A stretch of 37,333 bases of DNA from a virus, in the IMG/VR virus record IMGVR_UViG_3300027805_000038, positions 1-37,333 of that record; one strand, 5' to 3'. The first letter of the stretch is position 1. Each line of letters starts with the position of its first letter. Of this stretch, positions 31,690 through 37,333 are shown piece after piece. The translations under genes and the position numbers were made by a program. The notes beneath the pieces were generated by a model that was given only the letters and a program-made list of their open reading frames with translations, made no database searches and was not told the origin of the DNA.

Positions 31690-34600
31690 ATGCCACAACC
31701 AATCTGGGTTACACCTGCTGGAAATTTCGGGGTTTATATTGGTGGATCTCCGCTAAGTAAAACATTTGCAGCAAATCCATCAACAACCGGTAGTACACTA
31801 ACTTATACCAAAATAGGTGGATCATACCCAGACCCGTCATTTATATTAAACGCTGGTACAGGAGTACTCACAGGTACACCGGCTAATGTACCGTTAGAAA
31901 CCCAGTATACTTTTACTCTGCGGGTCACTGAATTTGTCGGTCCTACTTTAATTGGATATAGCGACAGGGTTTTCTCGTTACTTGTTAATCCAGCGCAACC
32001 AACATGGACGACAGCAGCCGGCAATATTGGTTCATACCCAGAAAACGTGCCGATTGCCGCATATAACTTTTCAGCAACACCGTCGGGTGCATATACGTTA
32101 TTGTATGAAAAAATTAATGGTAATTTTCCAAATAATTCATTTACCTTATCTACCGCAGGGGTACTTACTGGTACACCAGGTGAAGTCGGAGAAGATACGT
32201 CATACCCATTTACTATTAGAGTAACCCAGTGGAATGGCCCTATTAATATGGGTTTTGCAGATAGAACATTTTCAATAACGGTGCAAGGAGTTACACCTCC
32301 GACTTTTGACCCAATTTATTATCCGGCCACCACATACTATCCTATTTTTGGTGTATACCCTCTTGGTTTGAATAGCAGCACATGGACTGAATACCAGGTA
32401 TTAATTAATAATCCAGATCCCAATAGTACTGCGATTGTTACAGTTTTTGATGGCAGTTTACCACCTGGCCTTGAAATTAATAGTTCAGGTTTAATACGTG
32501 GTTACGCAGACAATTCTAGTCTAAATTACCAATTTACATTAAAAGTTGAAAGTGTATCAGGGTTTAATACACAAAATTTTTCAATACAGATATTACCTGT
32601 GCCAGCGTTACCAGCCACACCCCCACCAACAATACTAAACACCAGACCAAGATCATTTACAATTTTACCAGCAGACCCAAATAAACCATACTATATTGAT
32701 AGTTCTGGATTAATAGGAGTGTTTTCCCAAGATAACTATTTTATCTACAAAATATTAGGTAATAGTTTTGCTTCAGGTCCGGTATCATATAATATTACCG
32801 GATCATTACCGCTAGGAGTTACAGATAACATAAATTATCGTCCAGATAATACCACTGCAACGGTGGTTGATCCAGGGTTAGGTTATCTAGTGGGTGATAG
32901 TGTGACAATTAGTGGTGCTGATATTGGAGGAGTCACACCAGGTAATGATTTATATTTAACAGTTGTTGCTGTTGATGGCTCTGGTGGAATAACTGAGTTA
33001 CAAGTAAATACGTCTGCACTAACCAATCTTAACGTGGATAGTGAAAATATTTATAGTACAAAAGGAATTGTGGGTGGCACCGGGGTAGGAGCAACTGCAA
33101 ATGTTGCAAAAATTAATGCAGGTTGGATATTAGGTACAATAACAAATAATCCAGCACTGACAGTTGAAACCTACAATTTTACATATACAGCGATAAACAA
33201 TATAAATGGATATACTAGTGATCCTATTAGTTTTTCTATGGAGGTGGTTGCTCAGATAGACAATATACCATTTGATATATCAGTGGTCTGGTTGACTGAA
33301 AGTGCAATTGGCACTATTAATATAGGATCAATAAGTAATTTGGCAGTTGTTGCTGAAAATGTAGGTGGACTTTCTCTAGAATATACTCTGGACTCTGGAA
33401 GTTTACCGACTGATTTGACGTTAAACTCCGATGGCACTATATCTGGAACTGTAGCATGGGAAACAGAATCTACATTGACTCCAGAAGGCGGAACGGTTGA
33501 GTATACATTCACTGTAATTGCTCAGAACATAACTTATCCGGAAATTACATCAACAAAGACCTTCACCTTAAATGTTTACCATAAGTATGGCACTAAACCA
33601 TATGAAAGTTTATATATACGCAGTTTATTTGATATACCAGACAGGAATATAGTTGCAACATTGTTAAACGATGACTATCTAATCCCAGAGCAATTTACTT
33701 ATAGACCAGATGATCCTAATTTTGGAAAAGCGTCTGATGTTGTTTATCAACATATGTATGGGGTACCAGCATCAACGGTTAATGAATATATCACAGCGGT
33801 TGAAAAAAATCACTATCGCCGAAATATTATTTTAGGTCCAATAAAAACTGCTATAGCAAAAGATCAAACGGGAGTCGTGCAATATGAAGTTGTATATAGC
33901 GAAATAGTTGACAACTTAGTAAATAATGACGGAGTATCAATCAGTAAAGAAATTACTTGGCCATTTGCTGTTCCAGTTTATGTTAAGGCACAAATTTCCA
34001 ACATTGTGCGTTTAGGAAATGTAGTAACAGTTACCACACTGGATCAACACAATTTTTCAGATGGATCAGAAGTTATTATTGGAAGTGTATCTGGAGGAAC
34101 AACTCCATTTGACGGCATTTTTACCATAACATCAACCACAACTTATACATTTATTTATAACCAAACGGGCGCAAATGAGTCGGGTGTGATTAATGTTGAC
34201 AGTAAAGCAATATCAAAAGAATTTGAGACCACCTTTTATCCAAATAGTCTAGATAATATGAACAAACAGATAGCAGATGAACTTGGTCAGGATACGCAAG
34301 CAAGCCTACTTCCACTGTGGATGTCTGGACAACAAGAAGATGGTAGTATTTTGGGTTTTACTAGGGCATGGGTAATATGTTATACCTTGCCTGGCTATAG
34401 CAAAATAATTAAAAATAATATAATTTCTCCATTCACTGAACAAATACCAATTTTGAGCACACAAGCAGCAAATAATTTACTAGAGTGTACCAGCACTGCT
34501 GGTTTTTATCCTGGAATGCGGGTTATATTTTCAGGTACAAGTTTTGGCAACATTGTTTTAGGATTCTATTATTATGTTTATACTATAGTTTCAGAAAAAC

Positions 34601-34866
34601 AATTTACGATTTCCCAAACATTTTTAACAGGGCCAGCATTAAATATAACTTCGGGAACAGGATCAATGTTCATGGAACATCTAGATTGGGAATACCGCCT
34701 AAATCAATTAAATTATAGAATTGATAGATTTGAAGTTAGTAAATCACTATCATTTGATTACAACCTGTCAACCAGTACATGGACAGCCTTACCTAGCGGT
34801 GTTGATCCGACTGATAGCCATGACGAATATATCTACTTCAACAAGAATATCCTAGGCAACCAATAA
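31690..34866 (+). CDS. Large virion protein with putative-Ig (He_PIG-like) repeats
   Basis: 1058 residues. Residues about 1-100 and 101-200 are two copies of a cadherin/Ig-like module: PSFILNAGTGVLTGTPANVP with YTFTLRVTEF, and FTLSTAGVLTGTPGEVG with YPFTIRVTQW. Further copies follow to about 305 (LPPGLEINSSGLIRGYA) and near 540-635 (LPTDLTLNSDGTISGTV). A module near 775-840 reads VVTVTTLDQHNFSDGSEVII. The C-terminal part has FYPNSLDNMNKQIADELGQD and LLPLWMSGQQEDGSILGFTR-AWVICYT (about 873-901), a block I associate with marine T4-like structural proteins. It is likely a fibre or baseplate appendage. The start has GGGGTA upstream. Confidence 0.8.
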   Translation: MPQPIWVTPAGNFGVYIGGSPLSKTFAANPSTTGSTLTYTKIGGSYPDPSFILNAGTGVLTGTPANVPLETQYTFTLRVTEFVGPTLIGYSDRVFSLLVNPAQPTWTTAAGNIGSYPENVPIAAYNFSATPSGAYTLLYEKINGNFPNNSFTLSTAGVLTGTPGEVGEDTSYPFTIRVTQWNGPINMGFADRTFSITVQGVTPPTFDPIYYPATTYYPIFGVYPLGLNSSTWTEYQVLINNPDPNSTAIVTVFDGSLPPGLEINSSGLIRGYADNSSLNYQFTLKVESVSGFNTQNFSIQILPVPALPATPPPTILNTRPRSFTILPADPNKPYYIDSSGLIGVFSQDNYFIYKILGNSFASGPVSYNITGSLPLGVTDNINYRPDNTTATVVDPGLGYLVGDSVTISGADIGGVTPGNDLYLTVVAVDGSGGITELQVNTSALTNLNVDSENIYSTKGIVGGTGVGATANVAKINAGWILGTITNNPALTVETYNFTYTAINNINGYTSDPISFSMEVVAQIDNIPFDISVVWLTESAIGTINIGSISNLAVVAENVGGLSLEYTLDSGSLPTDLTLNSDGTISGTVAWETESTLTPEGGTVEYTFTVIAQNITYPEITSTKTFTLNVYHKYGTKPYESLYIRSLFDIPDRNIVATLLNDDYLIPEQFTYRPDDPNFGKASDVVYQHMYGVPASTVNEYITAVEKNHYRRNIILGPIKTAIAKDQTGVVQYEVVYSEIVDNLVNNDGVSISKEITWPFAVPVYVKAQISNIVRLGNVVTVTTLDQHNFSDGSEVIIGSVSGGTTPFDGIFTITSTTTYTFIYNQTGANESGVINVDSKAISKEFETTFYPNSLDNMNKQIADELGQDTQASLLPLWMSGQQEDGSILGFTRAWVICYTLPGYSKIIKNNIISPFTEQIPILSTQAANNLLECTSTAGFYPGMRVIFSGTSFGNIVLGFYYYVYTIVSEKQFTISQTFLTGPALNITSGTGSMFMEHLDWEYRLNQLNYRIDRFEVSKSLSFDYNLSTSTWTALPSGVDPTDSHDEYIYFNKNILGNQ

Positions 34867-34872
34867 AATATG

Positions 34873-34880
34873 AATAAATA
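34873..34880 (+). promoter_or_regulatory. T4-type late promoter, AATAAATA, 5 nt before ATG
   Basis: AATAAATA, then AAACT, then the ATG at 34886. No Shine-Dalgarno is present. A member of the short-spaced class. Confidence 0.55.
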
Positions 34881-34885
34881 AAACT

Positions 34886-35647
34886 ATGAGTGCAATAAAT
34901 ACCGGTTCAATAAACGTAAACTACCCCGTACCTGGCGTAAACAATAGTAGCCAGGGGTTTAGGGACAACTTTACTGCTATAAAAAATAATTTGGATGTTG
35001 CCAGTACAGAAATCACGGACATCCAAAATAAGGCAGTTGTTAAAAGCGCACTGGTAGGCGTAACCCTAAACAACGATATGGACAATACCATAATCAGTAA
35101 TGCACAAACCTTAAGATTTCGCGGCACTACCTACGCATTAGGAAATAACTTAAGTGGTGTAGTTACAGTAGACCTAACTAAAGGTGATCTACAGTACGGT
35201 ACAGTAGACGGAAATATTACATTTGATTTCACTAGATGGGCACCATCCGGCACCAGCAGTTCTGTACAAGTTATGCTATTTGTAACCGATCCAACTTACA
35301 CGATTACTTTCCCATCAAGTGTTCGTATTGGTAATACCACAATTGAAAATTGCACCAGCAACGTAGTAAGCCTTGTTGGATCACTTGGGCTTGATACACC
35401 TTCAATACTACATTACACCTTCACTACAATTGATTGTGGCACAAACATTGAAATTGTGCCTATGAATCGTCCAAGAAAATCAACTAGTTTGACCACCAAC
35501 GCACCAACAACTTCAGTTGGGGTAGAAGGTGATAAAATTGGTGCAATAGCCATGGATGCATCCTACCTATACATATGTGTAGCAGACTGGGATGGCACAT
35601 CAAATATATGGAGCAGGCTTGCTTTACCCCTAACCACCTGGCCATGA
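34886..35647 (+). CDS. Virion/fibre structural protein
   Basis: 253 residues. The N-terminal 50 residues (INTGSINVNYPVPGVNNSSQ, GFRDNFTAIKNNLDVASTEI) are the attachment-type motif also seen at 8979. The middle is beta-rich (LRFRGTTYALGNNLSGVVTV, YTITFPSSVRIGNTTIENCT). The C-terminus IGAIAMDASYLYICVADWDG with WSRLALPL is a short domain common at the ends of phage structural proteins. The exact place in the virion is unknown. Its stop overlaps the next start as ATGA. There is no ribosome site. Confidence 0.75.
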   Translation: MSAINTGSINVNYPVPGVNNSSQGFRDNFTAIKNNLDVASTEITDIQNKAVVKSALVGVTLNNDMDNTIISNAQTLRFRGTTYALGNNLSGVVTVDLTKGDLQYGTVDGNITFDFTRWAPSGTSSSVQVMLFVTDPTYTITFPSSVRIGNTTIENCTSNVVSLVGSLGLDTPSILHYTFTTIDCGTNIEIVPMNRPRKSTSLTTNAPTTSVGVEGDKIGAIAMDASYLYICVADWDGTSNIWSRLALPLTTWP

Positions 35648-35880
35648 TAACACACCCATTTATACAAAATTTAAGCAACAAAACACCAGATGAGTTGCTT
35701 GAATCAATAACAAAATTAAATAAACAACTCCAGTACATGTACCGTCTAGGTAAATCAGATATGGTTAACCAAATTAATATGGCGATTACCAGTTATAAAA
35801 CCGAGTACAATAAACGGCAGCAAGAATTATGGGAAAAGAAAAATAACCATAATATGGAAAAAAATATTGACATATCTTGA
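35644..35880 (+). CDS. Small helical protein, unknown function
   Basis: 78 residues from the ATG at 35644, which overlaps the previous stop (ATGA), suggesting translational coupling. An upstream in-frame ATG at 35575 lies inside the previous gene and is not preferred. It is helical and charged: DELLESITKLNKQLQYMYRL, VNQINMAITSYKTEYNKRQQ. It may be a coiled-coil assembly or chaperone protein, like the small fibre-assembly helpers of T4-like phages, but nothing proves this. The promoter of the next gene begins within its 3' end. Confidence 0.65.
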   Translation: MITHPFIQNLSNKTPDELLESITKLNKQLQYMYRLGKSDMVNQINMAITSYKTEYNKRQQELWEKKNNHNMEKNIDIS

Positions 35881-35896
35881 TTACTAGTGCTACAAT
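35867..35896 (+). promoter_or_regulatory. Sigma70-type promoter abutting DnaE-like gene
   Basis: TTGACA (35867-35872), 18-base spacer, TACAAT (35891-35896). The hexamer ends five bases before the ATG at 35902, predicting a leaderless message. The -35 lies within the end of the preceding gene. Confidence 0.6.
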
Positions 35897-35901
35897 CCAC
35901 T

Positions 35902-36408
35902 ATGGAAGTGGATAAGTATGGACAAATAATTTTAGACGAGGTGGATCTGTGTTCCATGTATATGGAAGATCCAGCTAGGGTAATTAAGAATTGCACTGTG
36001 TCAACAGAAATCTTATTTCATCCAGACCTTGAAATAACTAATGTACCAGGATTAACTAAGTATATACAGGAAAATACCACAGTTGAAGAGTTTGATAGAC
36101 GTAATCAGGCATATTGGAATATGCCTGACGAATATAAAAATTTGGATATCGCTGAATGGTTGATAAACCAGTGTAAAACAGATGCCGAACGACAGAGAAC
36201 AGGGCAGGAGTTGTTGTTATACTTGGAAAGAGATTTATTCCCACTCCTACAGTATTTAAAATATTTGGTAGATGTTATGCGTAAATACAATGTAGTATGG
36301 GGCGTGGGTCGTGGCAGTTCGGTAAGTAGTTACGTGTTATACCTATTAGGTATACATAAGGTGGATAGCATTTATTACGGCCTAGACATACACGAATTTT
36401 TAAGATAG
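35902..36408 (+). CDS. DnaE/PolIII-alpha-like fragment protein
   Basis: 168 residues. The last 60 or so match the palm entry of bacterial replicase DnaE: ERDLFPLLQYLKYLVDVMRK, VVWGVGRGSSVSSYVLYLLG, KVDSIYYGLDIHEFLR, compared with [20 protein letters not shown]...LDPLEFDLLFERFLN in E. coli. It stops just before the segment that carries the catalytic aspartates (PDFDVDF), and there is no PHP domain. It therefore cannot polymerise alone. It may bind nucleotides, dock to host replisome parts, or be a partner of a missing half encoded elsewhere. A GTG at 35887 lies inside the promoter and is rejected. A sigma70-type promoter lies directly upstream. GATAGGAG of the next gene overlaps its end. Confidence 0.8.
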   Translation: MEVDKYGQIILDEVDLCSMYMEDPARVIKNCTVSTEILFHPDLEITNVPGLTKYIQENTTVEEFDRRNQAYWNMPDEYKNLDIAEWLINQCKTDAERQRTGQELLLYLERDLFPLLQYLKYLVDVMRKYNVVWGVGRGSSVSSYVLYLLGIHKVDSIYYGLDIHEFLR

Positions 36409-36418
36409 GAGCAATAAA

Positions 36419-36742
36419 ATGACCAAAAAAACACATACAACAGCACTAGGTGTGCCATTTGATATGGCAGCATTCCGGGCTAAAAATGAGAAAGTGCGGG
36501 CAGTTGGAAACATGAATGTTAACGCACGCGGTGATGTGTTGGATAGTAACAACAATGTTATCGAAAATCGCACCAAGGTTGTTAACCGCATGTATGAAAA
36601 AACCATGCAAAGTGGTGCAAAGCCAAAGCGTCCAAATCAACATCCAGCAAAACCTCCTGCGCCACCAGTCATAAGTTCAACCGAAACTACCAATAAAGAA
36701 TTGGAAGACTTAGAAGACCACATTCCAAACCCTAAAAAGTAA
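36419..36742 (+). CDS. Small conserved-looking protein, unknown function
   Basis: 107 residues. The N-terminal half is ordered and basic (GVPFDMAAFRAKNEKVRAVG, NMNVNARGDVLDSNNNVIEN). The C-terminal half is Pro-rich then acidic (KRPNQHPAKPPAPPVISS, KELEDLEDH). I associate the segment NEKVRAVGNMNVNARGD with unannotated proteins of marine T4-like phages near gp31, without proof. TAGGAG lies 7 bases before ATG. It is followed after 5 bases by gp31. Confidence 0.72.
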   Translation: MTKKTHTTALGVPFDMAAFRAKNEKVRAVGNMNVNARGDVLDSNNNVIENRTKVVNRMYEKTMQSGAKPKRPNQHPAKPPAPPVISSTETTNKELEDLEDHIPNPKK

Positions 36743-36747
36743 AAAAT

Positions 36748-37122
36748 ATGGATATACAAAAAGTTAAACGTGGATACCTTAGCAACGAAGTTAAGGGTCT
36801 AACCGCAATAGGCAGCAATGTGCTGGTTACAGAAATGAATTTTGAATTCCGTGTAACCACCGCTGGTATTATTCTACCTGGCGATGATGCCAAAAATAGT
36901 GGCATTAGACCTAGATGGGGTAAAGTATATGCAATTGGTCCAGAACAGACCGATGTTGTACCTGGCCAGTGGATACTGGTCGACCATGGTCGTTGGACAC
37001 GAGGTGTAGATATCACGGTCGATGGTGTACGCCAAACCATACGTAAGGTGGATAATAAAGATATACTACTTGTTAGTGACGAGCCTATAGTTGATGATAC
37101 TATGGGAGATAAAGTTGTATGA
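36748..37122 (+). CDS. gp31: GroES-like co-chaperonin gp31
   Basis: 124 residues. T4 gp31/GroES family: LTAIGSNVLVTEMNFEFRVT, the mobile-loop region TTAGIILPGDDAKNSGIRPR, WGKVYAIGPEQTDVVPGQWI, LVDHGRWTRGVDI, KDILLVSDEP. With host GroEL it folds the major capsid protein gp23. The IRPRWGKVYAIGPEQ signature is that of marine T4-like phages. It begins 5 bases after the previous stop and ends by ATGA overlap with the next gene. Confidence 0.93.
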   Translation: MDIQKVKRGYLSNEVKGLTAIGSNVLVTEMNFEFRVTTAGIILPGDDAKNSGIRPRWGKVYAIGPEQTDVVPGQWILVDHGRWTRGVDITVDGVRQTIRKVDNKDILLVSDEPIVDDTMGDKVV

Positions 37123-37333
37123 TGCGCCATTTTTATCGGTGGCTCGGCAAGAAAATTAAAGAAGACCACTATGACACATTGAATAAAGAACCACTGGCAA
37201 TGACTAGCCAAACTAGGCAAATTGACCAACATGGACTTAATTTTAATGTCTACCGGGCAAGTGGTGGATACGTTATAGATGTAAGGTCTTACGATCAAAA
37301 AACTGACCGTAGCAAGAATAGTCTACATATAGT
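37119..37333 (+). CDS. Conserved-looking protein of unknown function (3' partial)
   Basis: The frame starts at ATGATG, overlapping the gp31 stop as ATGA, and runs off the window (71 codons seen). It reads MMRHFYRWLGKKIKEDHYDT, then MTSQTRQIDQHGLNFNVYRA, SGGYVIDVRSYDQKTDRSKN, SLHI. The beta-rich part with YDxKTDR is reminiscent of small unannotated proteins in marine T4-like phages. No function is assigned. Confidence 0.65.
   Translation, partial: MMRHFYRWLGKKIKEDHYDTLNKEPLAMTSQTRQIDQHGLNFNVYRASGGYVIDVRSYDQKTDRSKNSLHI

Noticed and set aside
35887-35901. GTG start at 35887 for the DnaE-like gene
   Set aside because: It falls between the -35 and -10 elements of the predicted promoter, so it would not be transcribed.
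1-37333. tRNA genes, integrase, attachment sites or lysogeny genes
   Set aside because: No cloverleaf with a T-loop motif was seen in the short intergenic gaps, and no integrase, repressor or excisionase-like frame was found. The content is that of a lytic T4-like phage.

Overview
The window is part of a T4-like myovirus genome (contractile-tailed, tevenvirid/cyanophage-type). It carries recognisable T4 homologues: portal gp20, prohead core, protease gp21, scaffold gp22, major capsid gp23, necks gp13 and gp14, sheath stabiliser gp15, dNMP kinase gp1, sheath gp18, tube gp19, head completion gp4, small terminase gp16 and co-chaperonin gp31. Fibre and neck proteins with marine-phage-style modules, a MazG-like enzyme and moderate A+T content suggest an aquatic bacterial host. 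The host itself cannot be named: there is no host marker, photosystem gene or tRNA in the window. The assignments are family recognition from reading the translations, not database searches.

Layout. 2-1948: C-terminal part of a tape-measure-like protein with two embedded peptidoglycan-hydrolase domains. 1963-7951: head module gp20, small core protein, acidic core protein, gp21, gp22, gp23, in T4 order. 8001-8792: an HNH endonuclease on the minus strand, followed by a possible small structured transcript. 8979-11507: fibre module with a collagen-like protein. 11551-15261 (minus): gp14, gp15 and a Nudix hydrolase, inverted relative to the rest. 15367-18211: a non-structural cassette (unknown basic protein, DNA methyltransferase, MazG-like) behind a perfect sigma70-type promoter. 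18269-19681: gp13 and gp1. 19644-19988 (minus): a second HNH protein. 20116-26968: very large sheath protein, tube protein(s), gp4 and gp16. 26992-30975: two probable internal-head proteins. 31067-35880: GH19 endolysin and fibre/adhesin proteins. 35902-37333: a DnaE-like fragment, gp31 and small unknown genes. There is no stretch over 300 bases without a gene.

Regulation. T4-type late promoters (ATAAATA and close variants) precede most structural genes. They fall into two spacing classes. In one the motif ends 17 or more bases before the start codon and most members have a visible Shine-Dalgarno. In the other the motif ends 4-5 bases before ATG and no good Shine-Dalgarno is present, which predicts leaderless late mRNAs. 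Three sigma70-like promoters precede non-structural genes, and two of these would also give leaderless messages. Strong hairpin terminators separate transcription units.

Most notable: the leaderless-promoter class; the expansion of neck, stabiliser and sheath proteins by a shared beta-hairpin 'GDxW...GxxW' module; a 1122-residue mosaic internal protein with AT-hooks; T4-like capsid-targeting N-termini; an isolated DnaE palm-entry fragment; and an apparent +1 frameshift in gp19.
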